From contig JAJRUM010000070.1 in NCBI GenBank assembly GCA_024277815.1, forward strand, positions 1-64,000: DNA of 64,000 nt, in the 5' to 3' direction. The stretch is from Gammaproteobacteria bacterium (GTDB taxonomy: Bacteria > Pseudomonadota > Gammaproteobacteria > Xanthomonadales > SZUA-36). The notes beneath the pieces were generated by a model. It did no database searches and was not told the origin of the DNA. It was given only the letters and a program-made list of their open reading frames with translations. Both the position numbers and the translations under genes were made by a program. Positions 37,362-49,542 of this stretch are shown piece by piece. Within the stretch, counting starts at the first letter, position 1, and every line of letters starts with the position of its first letter.

Positions 37362-37796
37362 ATGCAGGGTTTTCCACACCACTATCTCGCCAGCGCTGCT
37401 GGTGAGGCTGAGGGCAGTGTTGTTGTCCGTGGCAATGGCTTGCCGGATCTGGACACGCAGTCTCCGCCGCAGTTTGGAGGGCCTGAAGGCGTCTGGTCAC
37501 CTGAAACCATGTTGTCGGCAACGGTCGCCAACTGTTTCATATTGACCTTTCGTGCCATTGCAGCTGCATCGAGATTTGAATGGAACTCCTTGCAGTGTGA
37601 CGCTGAAGGTGTCCTTGAGCGTCCGGAGCGTACCACCCTGTTCACGCAATTCAATATTCATGCAGTTTTGCATGTGCCAGCAGGTGCGAATGCGTCAATG
37701 GCGCAGCGTTTACTGGAGAAAGCCGAGAAAATTTGCCTGATTACTGCTTCACTGAAAGCGGAAATCAACCTGACAACAGATATTCTGGAAGATTAG
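37362..37796 (+). CDS. OsmC/Ohr family protein
   Basis: An OsmC-fold protein of 144 residues; family members reduce organic hydroperoxides with two cysteines. The nucleophile-like Cys lies in SATVANCFILTFRAIA and the second in EKICLITASLKAEIN, which fits the peroxidase pattern of the family although the sequence is divergent. The ATG follows GGAGGT. It sits between parB and atpI, with its own promoter and an FNR/Anr box. Confidence 0.85.
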   Translation: MQGFPHHYLASAAGEAEGSVVVRGNGLPDLDTQSPPQFGGPEGVWSPETMLSATVANCFILTFRAIAAASRFEWNSLQCDAEGVLERPERTTLFTQFNIHAVLHVPAGANASMAQRLLEKAEKICLITASLKAEINLTTDILED

Positions 37797-37840
37797 CGGG
37801 GTGGCGCGGAAGAGATTCCTTTAAAAACATCTAAATAACA

Positions 37841-37870
37841 TTGCCCAGCCAGTTTGCAGAATGTTAATAT
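37841..37870 (+). promoter_or_regulatory. Putative promoter of the atp operon
   Basis: TTGCCC (37841-37846), an 18-base spacer and TAATAT (37865-37870), 62 bases before the likely atpI start. The hexamers are imperfect and the spacing is at the upper limit. Confidence 0.4.
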
Positions 37871-37931
37871 AGGCGGCTGAGGACGGGTAGCCTGAGAGCC
37901 AGGTTGGCTGTCCATAAAAGAAGAGTGGTGG

Positions 37932-38330
37932 GTGCATGTGAAGGGTCTGGGTGACGAGAACACGCCAATGGCGGTTCCCAACGGTGGTTTTATCCGCCGT
38001 GGTCTGAGGGTTCAGTCCATCGCAGCACTTTTACTGGCTGGCGGCTTGTTGTTGATCGGGCCGGTCGCTGCGTATTCCTCCATGTTTGGAAGTTTGGCGG
38101 CGTTCATTCCTGCCCTGTTTTTTGCGCTGATTGTAGCGCCAAAATTCGGGCCGGACAGCGCCGCTTTTCTACGCGCCGCTGTCATCGCCGAAGTGGCAAA
38201 GATTGTGCTAACCGCGCTGATATGCGTGGCAGTTTTTATTTGGGTCAAACCCCTTGCGGCCGGGTGGTTTTTTACCGGTATGGCCGTGGTGATTTTCAGC
38301 GGAAGGCTGGGGTTGTTTTTCAGGGTTTGA
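37932..38330 (+). CDS. atpI: ATP synthase protein I
   Basis: AtpI is a small membrane protein thought to help assemble the c-ring of the ATP synthase. The 132-residue protein has about four membrane spans (AALLLAGGLLLIGPVAAYS, FIPALFFALIVAP, VLTALICVAVFIWV and GMAVVIFSGRLGLFF). It lies first in the atp operon, as usual. The start is uncertain: GTG at 37932, GTG at 37938 or ATG at 37968. Confidence 0.85.
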   Translation: MHVKGLGDENTPMAVPNGGFIRRGLRVQSIAALLLAGGLLLIGPVAAYSSMFGSLAAFIPALFFALIVAPKFGPDSAAFLRAAVIAEVAKIVLTALICVAVFIWVKPLAAGWFFTGMAVVIFSGRLGLFFRV

Positions 38331-38402
38331 TTTTGTTGATCATAATTTTGGACTTAGACACACCTTCCCCACGGGAAGAGAACGGTAAATAGCGGACTGT
38401 AA

Positions 38403-39455
<1,053 letters not shown>

Positions 39456-39464
39456 TCGTTAGCG

Positions 39465-39498
39465 ATTTTGTTTAAGTTTTTTGGTGTTTTATTTTTTT
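39465..39498 (+). promoter_or_regulatory. U-rich leader of atpE (possible translation enhancer)
   Basis: The 74-base gap before atpE is very rich in T on the coding strand (runs of four to seven T's). In E. coli a U-rich segment just upstream of atpE raises its translation, matching the need for many c subunits; the same role is inferred here. Confidence 0.45.
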
Positions 39499-39526
39499 GA
39501 CGATCTATCTCTGAAACTGGAGTTGA

Positions 39527-39799
<273 letters not shown>

Positions 39800-39856
39800 G
39801 TTGTCGTTCATCGACACTACACCATTTAGCAGACACGAAATGATGAGGTACCCGGC

Positions 39857-40327
39857 ATGAATATGAATGCCACTCTGATCCTGCAGTCGATCGCCATGAT
39901 GGTGTTCGTCTGGTTTTGTATGAAGTTTATCTGGCCACCGTTATTGAAGGCCACCGATGAGCGACGCGCAAAGATTGCCGACGGCCTGGCCGCCTCCGAC
40001 CGTGCTGAAAAAGCGCTGGCGGAAGCGAATGTGGAAGTTGAACAGCAAATCAAGGCAGCACGTGATAAAGCGGGTGAGATTGTTGATCAGGCTAACCAGC
40101 GCCACAGCCAGATACTCGACCAGGCGAAAGATGATGCCGTTGGCGAACGCCAGCGTCAGGTCGCAGCAGGTGAGGCTGAGATCACCCAGTCTGCCAACCA
40201 GGCGCGCGAGGAATTGCGCGCAACCGTTGCCAGTCTGGCAGTGTTGGGCGCGCGTCAGATTCTTGAAAAAGAAGTTGATGAGAACACCCATCGTGAACTG
40301 CTCGATAAGTTGATCGCCGAGATCTGA
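39857..40327 (+). CDS. atpF: ATP synthase F0 subunit b
   Basis: Peripheral stalk subunit b, 156 residues: one N-terminal membrane span ([20 protein letters not shown]) followed by a long charged helix ([19 protein letters not shown]) that dimerises and reaches F1. Length and sequence are normal. atpH begins 2 bases after the stop. Confidence 0.96.
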   Translation: MNMNATLILQSIAMMVFVWFCMKFIWPPLLKATDERRAKIADGLAASDRAEKALAEANVEVEQQIKAARDKAGEIVDQANQRHSQILDQAKDDAVGERQRQVAAGEAEITQSANQAREELRATVASLAVLGARQILEKEVDENTHRELLDKLIAEI

Positions 40328-40329
40328 AC

Positions 40330-40863
40330 ATGAGCAGCCTGACGACACTGGCCCGGCCCTACGCAAAGGCAGCATTTGAACTGGCTCGTAGTGATGACAA
40401 TCTTGCGGCCTGGGACGATATGCTATCTGCGGCAGCTGTGGTGACGGCGGATGAGACGATGGCCAATTGGCTGCACAGTCCGCACTCGGTACCTGAAAAA
40501 GCGGTTGAGGTTATCGTTGAAGCCATTGGCGGAGATGTTGACCCCCGCTTCAAGGGCTACCTTGGTGTATTGGCTGACAATGACCGTTTGCCGTTATACG
40601 GGGAGATATCCCGGTTGTTCCGGCAGTTGCGGGCAGAGGCTGAAAAGCGCCTGCAAGTGCGGGTAGTGTCAGCAGTTTCCTTGCAGGACTCAGAGGCTGA
40701 GCGTATGCGGGTAGCGTTGGCGAAGCGTTTTGATCGAGACATTACCCTGGATAACGAAGTTAATCCCGATGTTCTGGGTGGTGCAATTATTTATGCCGGT
40801 GACCAGGTCATTGACGGCTCATTGCTGGGTCGTCTGAGGCGACTGGAAGCATCCTTAAACTAG
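40330..40863 (+). CDS. atpH: ATP synthase F1 subunit delta
   Basis: Delta links the peripheral stalk to the top of the F1 head. The 177-residue protein has the helical N-terminal domain (LARPYAKAAFELAR) and the C-terminal signature VVSAVSLQDSEAERMR, ending LGGAIIYAGDQVIDGSLLGRL. Normal length. Confidence 0.96.
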   Translation: MSSLTTLARPYAKAAFELARSDDNLAAWDDMLSAAAVVTADETMANWLHSPHSVPEKAVEVIVEAIGGDVDPRFKGYLGVLADNDRLPLYGEISRLFRQLRAEAEKRLQVRVVSAVSLQDSEAERMRVALAKRFDRDITLDNEVNPDVLGGAIIYAGDQVIDGSLLGRLRRLEASLN

Positions 40864-40926
40864 AAATCCAAACAATTGAAAGAAGACCGATTACCTGAAA
40901 ATGGGTAATCAGACAGGAAAAAGACA

Positions 40927-42471
40927 ATGCAGACTACATTGAATCCATCTGAAATCAGCGAACTGATCAAGCAGCGTGTTGAGGAGCTGAATATTTCAGC
41001 GGAAACCCGTAACGAAGGCACTGTGGTCAGCGTTTCTGACGGCATCGCCCGTTTACACGGCCTCGAAGACGCGATGCAAGGTGAAATGATCGAGTTTCCC
41101 GGCAACACCTACGGGCTGGCGCTTAACCTTGAGCGCGACTCAGTCGGTACGGTAATTCTCGGTGACTACGAGCACATTACCGAAGGCGATACAGTCAAAT
41201 GTACCGGCCGCATTCTGGAGGTTCCCCACGGACGTGGCCTGCTCGGCAGAGTGGTCAATGCGCTAGGCGAGCCGATCGATGGTCAGGGCCCTATCGAGAA
41301 TGATGGCTTTGCACCGATTGAAAAAGTTGCACCAGGCGTTATCTGGCGTAAGTCAGTGGACCAGCCGGTACAGACCGGCCTGAAATCCATTGATGCCATG
41401 GTGCCAATTGGCCGCGGTCAGCGCGAACTGATTATCGGTGATCGCCAGATTGGTAAGTCCGCCATTGCTATCGACACCATCATCAACCAGGTCCGCTCTG
41501 GCATCAAGTGCATCTACGTAGCCATTGGCCAGAAGCAATCCACCGTGGCGAACGTGGTCAAAACGCTGGAAGCGCATGGCGCCATGGAGCACACCATCGT
41601 CGTCAATGCTTCGGCATCTGACTCTGCAGCAATGCAGTACATGGCACCGTATTCCGGTTGCACCATGGGCGAGTATTTCCGTGACCGTGGTGAAGACGCC
41701 CTGATCATTTATGATGACCTGACTAAGCAGGCCTGGGCGTATCGCCAGGTATCCTTGTTGTTGCGCCGCCCACCGGGCCGCGAAGCTTATCCGGGTGATG
41801 TGTTCTACCTGCATTCGCGTTTGCTTGAGCGTGCTGCACGGGTCAACGAAGAATATGTTGAGAAGTTCACCAACGGTGAAGTGAAAGGCCAGACGGGGTC
41901 CCTGACGGCTCTGCCGATCATTGAGACCCAGGCTGGTGACGTATCAGCCTTCGTGCCTACCAATGTAATTTCAATCACCGATGGCCAGATCTTCCTTGAG
42001 ACCGACCTGTTCAATGGCGGTATTCGCCCGGCTGTCCACGCCGGTCTTTCGGTATCCCGCGTAGGTGGTGCCGCACAGACCAAGGTCATCAAGAAACTCG
42101 GTGGTGGTGTGCGCCTGGCACTGGCCCAGTATCGTGAGCTGGCTGCCTTCGCACAGTTTGCTTCTGATCTTGATGACGCGACCCGTGCCCAGCTGGAACG
42201 CGGCCAGCGCGTAACCGAGTTGATGAAACAGCCACAATACAGCCCGATGTCTGTGGCTGACATGGCGGTTTCGCTGTTCGCTATTGACCGTGGCTTTATG
42301 GATGACGTCGACATGAGCAAGATCGGCGTATTTGAAGCTGCGCTGATTGATTACATGAATAACTCACAAACCGAACTGGTTGAAACGCTTAACCACGGTG
42401 ACTGGAATGATGAAATCCAGGACCAGTTAAAAGCAGCTTGTGAAGAATTCAAGTCCACGGGGAGCTGGTGA
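40927..42471 (+). CDS. atpA: ATP synthase F1 subunit alpha
   Basis: The regulatory alpha subunit of the F1 hexamer. The 514-residue protein starts with the usual delta-binding segment [15 protein letters not shown]. Its P-loop reads [15 protein letters not shown], where T is usual at two positions; both changes keep the Walker A pattern. The alpha arginine finger region [17 protein letters not shown] is intact. Confidence 0.97.
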   Translation: MQTTLNPSEISELIKQRVEELNISAETRNEGTVVSVSDGIARLHGLEDAMQGEMIEFPGNTYGLALNLERDSVGTVILGDYEHITEGDTVKCTGRILEVPHGRGLLGRVVNALGEPIDGQGPIENDGFAPIEKVAPGVIWRKSVDQPVQTGLKSIDAMVPIGRGQRELIIGDRQIGKSAIAIDTIINQVRSGIKCIYVAIGQKQSTVANVVKTLEAHGAMEHTIVVNASASDSAAMQYMAPYSGCTMGEYFRDRGEDALIIYDDLTKQAWAYRQVSLLLRRPPGREAYPGDVFYLHSRLLERAARVNEEYVEKFTNGEVKGQTGSLTALPIIETQAGDVSAFVPTNVISITDGQIFLETDLFNGGIRPAVHAGLSVSRVGGAAQTKVIKKLGGGVRLALAQYRELAAFAQFASDLDDATRAQLERGQRVTELMKQPQYSPMSVADMAVSLFAIDRGFMDDVDMSKIGVFEAALIDYMNNSQTELVETLNHGDWNDEIQDQLKAACEEFKSTGSW

Positions 42472-42516
42472 GCAACCGGTTAATACCGGTGGTTCGGGCT
42501 GACGGAGTAATCTGAT

Positions 42517-44807
<2,291 letters not shown>

Positions 44808-44833
44808 ACAGGCTGTTTTGAGAGAATGCAATT

Positions 44834-45259
44834 ATGACCAAGACTATTCGCTGCGACATCGTCAGTGCACACGAGGAGATCTTCTCGGGTGACGTTACGA
44901 TGGTGTTTGCTACCGGCATCGCTGGCGAGTTGGGTATCAGCCCACGCCACGCACCGCTCATCACACAGCTTAAACCAGGGCCCGTACGGATTCTGGATAC
45001 GACGGGTGAGGAGCAGTTTTATTTTGTTAGCGGCGGCATTATCGAAGTTCAGCCCCACGTTGTGACTGTGATGGCAGATACTGCCATGCGCGGCGAAGAC
45101 CTTGACCAGGCTGCCGCCGAGGCCGCCAAGACAGAAGCCGAGCGCGAATTGGCCGATCGCAGTGGTGAAATGGAGATCGCGGAAGCCCAGGCCAAACTGG
45201 CCCAGGCGGTTGCCCAGCTTCAGGCAATGGAGCGGCTGCGCAAACACCTGAAACGCTGA
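44834..45259 (+). CDS. atpC: ATP synthase F1 subunit epsilon
   Basis: Epsilon couples gamma to the c-ring and can inhibit ATP hydrolysis. The 141-residue protein has the beta-sandwich (CDIVSAHEEIFSGDVTMVFA, ELGISPRHAPLITQLKPG) and a C-terminal helical pair rich in Ala and Glu (DQAAAEAAKTEAERELADRS). It ends the operon and is followed by a strong terminator. Confidence 0.96.
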   Translation: MTKTIRCDIVSAHEEIFSGDVTMVFATGIAGELGISPRHAPLITQLKPGPVRILDTTGEEQFYFVSGGIIEVQPHVVTVMADTAMRGEDLDQAAAEAAKTEAERELADRSGEMEIAEAQAKLAQAVAQLQAMERLRKHLKR

Positions 45260-45284
45260 CCAGCACATGTAAAGCAGTGAACAG

Positions 45285-45308
45285 GCCGGCCATGAGCCGG
45301 CTTTTTTT
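45285..45308 (+). terminator. Intrinsic terminator of the atp operon
   Basis: Stem GCCGGC (45285-45290), loop CATGA, stem GCCGGC (45296-45301) and seven T's. It lies 25 bases after the atpC stop. Confidence 0.9.
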
Positions 45309-45330
45309 CTGCAGATTTTTCCCAACACGC

Positions 45331-45336
45331 TATAAT
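45331..45336 (+). promoter_or_regulatory. Putative -10 element of the DUF4870 gene
   Basis: A perfect TATAAT right after the atp terminator and 69 bases before the start of the next gene. No clear -35 element is seen. Confidence 0.4.
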
Positions 45337-45404
45337 TTTACTTTGGTGCCTGTGCAAGCGGGTTATGAAAGAATTCATCAGACGTGACAAACAGGGAGTG
45401 TGAA

Positions 45405-45839
45405 ATGAGTGAAATCGAACCTGGACCCGAAGAAAACAGAACATCTGAACCGGTTGCCGCGCAGGTGGCAGAGTCAGAACAGCCTGGAACACCTGACCGT
45501 GACCGGGAAACCAGGCAATGGGCAATGTTTATCCACTTTTCCATTCTGGCTGGTTGGGTTGTGCCACTGGCTGGATTGATCGTTCCGATTATACTCTGGC
45601 AGGTCAAGAAAGATGAATTACCAGGTATCGTGCCTCACGCCCATGTCGTGATTAACTGGATGGTGACATCCCTGGTTTACGCATTGATCTGTTTCGTACT
45701 CACATTCATATTAATCGGTATTCTGGGTTTCATCGCGTTGGCTATTGCCACCATCATTTTTGCGGTTGTTGGTGGCCTGAAAGCGAATGAAGGAGAGGTT
45801 TGGGAGTACCCGGGCACCTTCATAAAGATATTTAAATAA
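45405..45839 (+). CDS. DUF4870-type membrane protein
   Basis: A 144-residue protein: an acidic N-terminus (SEIEPGPEENRTSEPV), then a DUF4870-like core with MFIHFSILAGWVVPLAGLIVP, IILWQVKKDELPG, HAHVVINWMVTSLVY and two more spans. DUF4870 proteins have no settled function. ATG at 45405 has GGGAG upstream at 8 bases; a GTG at 45384 is less likely. Ends before a nitrilase remnant. Confidence 0.8.
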   Translation: MSEIEPGPEENRTSEPVAAQVAESEQPGTPDRDRETRQWAMFIHFSILAGWVVPLAGLIVPIILWQVKKDELPGIVPHAHVVINWMVTSLVYALICFVLTFILIGILGFIALAIATIIFAVVGGLKANEGEVWEYPGTFIKIFK

Positions 45840-45850
45840 TTCACCGTGCA

Positions 45851-45994
45851 AAAATAGCAATTGTCCAGGATCCACCCATATTACTGGACCGCGAAAAAAC
45901 TGTCGAAATGGCTGTTCGCTTGGTTGAGAAAGTCGCTGAATGGGGTGCCGGGTTGGTGGTTTACAGAGGGGGCCTGCAGTTGCTGCGTACTTAA
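45851..45994 (+). pseudogene. Nitrilase (carbon-nitrogen hydrolase) N-terminal remnant
   Basis: Read in frame from 45851 the sequence gives KIAIVQDPPILLDREKTVEM, then AVRLVEKVAEWGAGLVVY, which is the conserved N-terminus of nitrilases (usually ...QxxPVxLDxxATVEK...AxxxGAxLVVFPE). It stops being nitrilase-like just where the FPE motif with the catalytic glutamate should come, and ends at TAA 45992-45994. No start codon is in this frame; a GTG seven bases upstream is one base out of frame, next to an A-run. So this is a decayed fragment; nothing of the catalytic core remains. Confidence 0.65.
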
Positions 45995-46024
45995 AAGCCA
46001 GGTCCAAAACCGGGGAGTTGACAG

Positions 46025-46708
46025 GTGACAGCAACCCATAAGATATTCAGATACCAGATATGGCACTTACTGTCATTGGTGCTGCTGCTCTTTACTGTTC
46101 AACAATATATTTCTGGCACCCCCCAAATACTGGCTGGTTCAATTTGGGGGGTCAGCACCAAACTATGGTTTTGGCTGGCTGTGGCAGTACCGGTTGTTCA
46201 TCAGGTGTATGTGTGGTTGGTCTGGCGACTGGAGCTTTACCAAAGAGTGTTTACCACCCGGTTTGGTGTGAAAAAAGCTTTTAAATTCTATGCCGCAGGG
46301 TTTTCGGTTTTGTTTTCCGGCCGGCTGGTGGCCATTATTCTTCTTGCCATAAGTAATCAGGGCACTTTGAACCTCAAGCCAATTGTTGCGTATTTTGTTG
46401 CTGTGTTGATTACGCCGTTTGTTATATACCTTTTTTATTCTGTCAGAAAATATTTCACGATTGAAAGAGCCTATGGCATTGATCATTTTGATAAGGACTA
46501 CAGCGAGCCGTATGTGCGGCGGGGGATATTTAAATATACCGACAATGGGATGTATGTTTTCGGCCTGATGGTCCTCTATTTGCCCGGCTTGCTTTTATTC
46601 TCCGAGGCCGCGTTATTGGCGGCCCTTTTCAATCACAGTTACATTTGGGTTCACTACTACTTCACCGAACGTCCTGATATGGTGGATATTTATGGTGATG
46701 TCCCCTGA
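46025..46708 (+). CDS. Multi-span membrane protein, possible isoprenylcysteine/phospholipid methyltransferase-like
   Basis: A 227-residue membrane protein with about five or six hydrophobic spans. The C-terminal part (EPYVRRGIFKYTDNGMYVFG, then HSYIWVHYYFTERPDM) resembles the SAM-binding end of ICMT/PEMT-type membrane methyltransferases, where the Y-x-G and final E-R/E-x-x patterns contact SAM. The resemblance is from pattern reading. GTG start at 46025. A small glycine-zipper gene overlaps or follows closely. Confidence 0.6.
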   Translation: MTATHKIFRYQIWHLLSLVLLLFTVQQYISGTPQILAGSIWGVSTKLWFWLAVAVPVVHQVYVWLVWRLELYQRVFTTRFGVKKAFKFYAAGFSVLFSGRLVAIILLAISNQGTLNLKPIVAYFVAVLITPFVIYLFYSVRKYFTIERAYGIDHFDKDYSEPYVRRGIFKYTDNGMYVFGLMVLYLPGLLLFSEAALLAALFNHSYIWVHYYFTERPDMVDIYGDVP

Positions 46709-46718
46709 TACCGAGCCC

Positions 46719-46889
46719 ATGATGAGTAAACTTAATCCAAAGTCGTTGAGCATGCCCATTGGCGCGGGTATTGGCGTTGCTCTGGGTGCGGGTATAGGTG
46801 CCGTGTTCGGTAATATCGCAATCGGTGCCGGATTGGGCGTTGCACTGGGTGTCGCAGCTGGAGTGCTGCTTGGCATGATGAAGAAGTAG
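46719..46889 (+). CDS. Small glycine-zipper protein
   Basis: A 56-residue protein (MMSKLNPKSLSMPIGAGIGV at the start) whose middle is a run of GxxxG-like small-residue repeats (GVALGAGIGAVFGN, GAGLGVALGVAAGV) and which ends MMKK. Such glycine zippers pack helices in membranes. Upstream ATGs at 46692 and 46698 overlap the previous gene and could also be the start. Function unknown. Confidence 0.55.
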   Translation: MMSKLNPKSLSMPIGAGIGVALGAGIGAVFGNIAIGAGLGVALGVAAGVLLGMMKK

Positions 46890-46927
46890 AAGGTGTCATT
46901 GTAAAATTTAAGGATGGAATTATAGCT

Positions 46928-48031
46928 ATGTTTATTTACAGGTTTTTTGAGTCCGGATATCGATTGTTGGCACTACTTTTTCTGCTGCTCACCAGCGCCC
47001 TCACCCTTGCTGCTGACAGTGAGTGTGCGTCTTCCGATGGATACAGGTTTATTTGTGGTCCGAGGAATGCAGAGGACATGGTCATTGTTCCTGATACGAA
47101 ATGGGTTATAGCAAGCAGTCTGGCACCGGGCGCAGCCATCTACCTTATCGATTCGCAGACCAAAAAATGGACAGGACTCTACCCGGCTGATCAGCCCAGA
47201 GTGCAGCAGGACATGGAAGTATTCGCTGCCTGCCCCGGTGCACCGGATCCCGCCAGTTTTGTCACCCATGGCTTGAATATGCGGCCCGGCCAGAAAGGTC
47301 ATTCCACCTTGTATGTTGTTGGCCATGGCGGGCGGGAAGCCATTGAGGTATATGATGTGGATGCGAACAGCGAGCGACCTGTTTTGACATGGAAAGGCTG
47401 TGTGATGTTGCCGGAAGGCATGTCTGCCAACAGCGTGGCATCATTCAATGATGGTTCATTGGTGACAACGGTTCCTCTTTTTTCAGGAAAAACAATCGGT
47501 GATGCGATGGCAGGCGAGGCCACCGGCGCAATCTTTAAGTGGTCGCCCGGCGATGCCGTCTTCAGTTTGATCGAAGGTACCCAGCTACCCTATGCCAATG
47601 GCATTGAAGTATCTGCTGATGGACGGGAAATCTATGTTGTCTCAGCGGGGTTGTTTACGGTTACGGTGTATTCGAACAGCAATCCAGCGCGTCAGTTACG
47701 CACAACCCTGCCTATGGCTTTTGTGCCAGACAATCTTCACATGGGCAGCGACGGGAAATTGATCACGGCTGGCATGCTGGCAGATTATCCCCCATGCGGA
47801 AGTTTTCGAGACCAGGAGGTGTTTGATCTTGAAAAAATCGCGAGTTGCCCGCGCCCCTTTGTCGCCAAAGCCATCAACCCGCTGTTGACTGAAAGCAGAG
47901 ACCTTGCACGGGGTCCTGCCAACGGGTATTTCAGCAATGCCACCATGGCGTTACAGGTAGGTGACGAAGTCTGGATAGGAACTTTCGCCGGTGACCGTAT
48001 TGCTTACTGGCCCTTGCAACAGAACCGGTAG
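46928..48031 (+). CDS. Secreted SMP-30-like beta-propeller protein
   Basis: A 367-residue protein with a signal peptide (LLALLFLLLTSALTLAADS) and repeated propeller blades: DMVIVPDTKWVIASSLAPG, HSTLYVVGHGGREAIEVYDV, GIEVSADGREIYVVSAGLFT and VPDNLHMGSDGKLITAG. The overall pattern is that of SMP-30/gluconolactonase or strictosidine-synthase-like six-bladed propellers, which include lactonases. Metal ligands cannot be fixed from sequence alone, so the substrate is unknown. Confidence 0.7.
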   Translation: MFIYRFFESGYRLLALLFLLLTSALTLAADSECASSDGYRFICGPRNAEDMVIVPDTKWVIASSLAPGAAIYLIDSQTKKWTGLYPADQPRVQQDMEVFAACPGAPDPASFVTHGLNMRPGQKGHSTLYVVGHGGREAIEVYDVDANSERPVLTWKGCVMLPEGMSANSVASFNDGSLVTTVPLFSGKTIGDAMAGEATGAIFKWSPGDAVFSLIEGTQLPYANGIEVSADGREIYVVSAGLFTVTVYSNSNPARQLRTTLPMAFVPDNLHMGSDGKLITAGMLADYPPCGSFRDQEVFDLEKIASCPRPFVAKAINPLLTESRDLARGPANGYFSNATMALQVGDEVWIGTFAGDRIAYWPLQQNR

Positions 48032-48077
48032 CGTGTACTTGTGTTTTGGCGTGTAGCAGAGATGATCAAGGAGCCTT

Positions 48078-48305
48078 ATGAGCGTTAGTCAGGCCTATAA
48101 CTATCGGGTGAGCGCTTTCTATTCCCGCTACGCGATTGAAAGTGGGCGCTGGAGCGTGGTGGAAGCAGATCGCTTCATGCACTCAATCTGGACCCCCACA
48201 GAACATGCGGGCTGGCCCGAGTGGCTTGAGCAAGTGACGGCCTGTATTGCGGATAGCCTGGTACCACCGGCGTCAACGGATGCAGTACCACATGATAAAC
48301 TGTAA
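48078..48305 (+). CDS. Small hypothetical protein
   Basis: A 75-residue soluble protein with several Trp and Tyr (FYSRYAIESGRWSVVEADRF, SIWTPTEHAGWPEWLEQV). ATG at 48078 follows AAGGAG at 6 bases. No family is recognised and there is no signal or membrane helix. Confidence 0.5.
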   Translation: MSVSQAYNYRVSAFYSRYAIESGRWSVVEADRFMHSIWTPTEHAGWPEWLEQVTACIADSLVPPASTDAVPHDKL

Positions 48306-48340
48306 AGCCAGCCGGCCAGCAACTGCACCAGGAGCCATGA

Positions 48341-48469
48341 GTGAATAAAGATTCTAACGGGCAAAAGAGCAGCAAGACAATTGCTGCGGGTCGCGGTGTC
48401 GTATTGAGCGCTGGCCTGGTTCTCGGAGTGGCATTTGGCCTGGTCATTGGCACTGTGAGGGTGTCATGA
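48341..48469 (+). CDS. Very small membrane protein
   Basis: A 42-residue protein: a polar start (NKDSNGQKSSKT) and one glycine-rich hydrophobic helix (GVVLSAGLVLGVAFGLVIG). GTG start with AGGAG 8 bases upstream. The stop overlaps the next ATG (ATGA), which supports it as a real, coupled gene. Function unknown. Confidence 0.5.
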   Translation: MNKDSNGQKSSKTIAAGRGVVLSAGLVLGVAFGLVIGTVRVS

Positions 48470-48780
48470 GCCGTAGAAGTAGCGACAGTGTCAATGAAGA
48501 AAACGTATTTGCGGAGTTTACGCACCGCCGGAAAATAATCACCATCAGCGCGATTGTTACAGGTACGCTTGTGGGCGTGGCTGTGGTGCTGTTACGCAAT
48601 AGCCAGGTCTCTGACATGGTCGCCATGGCCTTATTCGTAGTGGTATCGGTACTGGCCGCAATTGTTAACCTGAAGTTCTGGCGTTGCCCGGTCTGCAATG
48701 GACACCTGGGAAAACTGTACCTGGGCCTGAAGAAGCCAAAACATTGCCCCGCTTGTGGAGTTCAGTTGGTGGCATCGTAA
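48466..48780 (+). CDS. Small membrane protein with C-terminal zinc ribbon
   Basis: A 104-residue protein with two hydrophobic spans (TISAIVTGTLVGVAVVLL and MVAMALFVVVSVLAAIV) and a C-terminal CPVC...CPAC zinc-ribbon motif (FWRCPVCNGHLGK, KHCPACGVQ). It is translationally coupled to the preceding 42-residue protein. Such small proteins often act as membrane scaffolds, but no function can be assigned. Confidence 0.6.
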   Translation: MSRRSSDSVNEENVFAEFTHRRKIITISAIVTGTLVGVAVVLLRNSQVSDMVAMALFVVVSVLAAIVNLKFWRCPVCNGHLGKLYLGLKKPKHCPACGVQLVAS

Positions 48781-48835
48781 CGAATGCTGCAAACCGTGCG
48801 GGTAATATGGAAAGCCGTATGACTGAGGGCCACCT

Positions 48836-49222
48836 TTGAAAGCAACAATTGAACAATACGACTCCGGCGCTGAGTTTTATATATCAGAAGGATGCCACAT
48901 AGTTGAGTTGTTGAATGACGGTGACGACCCGAATGTGTCGATTGCCAGGGCCAGGGTGGAACCGGGTGTTACAACCCGCTGGCATCGGCTCAAAAAAACT
49001 GCTGAGCGTTATTGCATCATTTCCGGCGAGGGCCGGGTTGAGGTTGGGCGGTTATCGCCACAAGACGTAAAGTCTGGTGATGCTGTGCTGATCCCGCCGA
49101 TGTGCCGCCAACGGATCACCAACACGGGCTCAGAGGACCTTATTTTCCTGGCAATTTGCTCGCCCCGGTTCAGGCCTGATGACTATGAGGAAATTGAAGA
49201 CGCCGGGTCTTCGGTAGCGTAG
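48836..49222 (+). CDS. Cupin-domain protein
   Basis: A 128-residue single-domain cupin. The first cupin motif is seen in VEPGVTTRWHRLKKTAERYCIISGEGRVEVG, with the metal-binding His, although the usual second His is Arg or Lys here; the second motif is DAVLIPPMCRQRITNTG. TTG start at 48836 follows GAGGG at 7 bases; no in-frame ATG. Binding partners unknown. Confidence 0.7.
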   Translation: MKATIEQYDSGAEFYISEGCHIVELLNDGDDPNVSIARARVEPGVTTRWHRLKKTAERYCIISGEGRVEVGRLSPQDVKSGDAVLIPPMCRQRITNTGSEDLIFLAICSPRFRPDDYEEIEDAGSSVA

Positions 49223-49227
49223 TAAGC

Positions 49228-49467
49228 ATGTCGGAAGTCAACATCACAAGAGAACCCGTCGAACTCCACAAGATTCTCAAGTTCGAGGGTCTGGTTGGCA
49301 GTGGCGGGGAGGCAAAGCGGGTTATTGCAGATGGCCTTGTGCTGGTGAACGGGTCGGTTGAAACCCGCAAGCGTAAAAAGATAGTTTCCGGCGATCTCAT
49401 TGAGTTCGGGGGTGACAAGCTGCATATCCGGTTGACAGGCCCGGTCGGTCCGGAAGAGCAGGAGTGA
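49228..49467 (+). CDS. S4-domain RNA-binding protein (YbcJ-like)
   Basis: A 79-residue S4 domain protein. The pattern ILKFEGLVGSGGEAKRVIAD and VLVNGSVETRKRKKIVSGDL is that of YbcJ-type small S4 proteins, thought to bind RNA. It starts 6 bases after the cupin gene. Confidence 0.85.
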   Translation: MSEVNITREPVELHKILKFEGLVGSGGEAKRVIADGLVLVNGSVETRKRKKIVSGDLIEFGGDKLHIRLTGPVGPEEQE

Positions 49468-49542
49468 TGGCGCTGGTATGCAACAACCACTGACAGATAG
49501 CCCGGCAATTTCAATAAAGGCGGCCATTGTTGAGCAGTGGGC

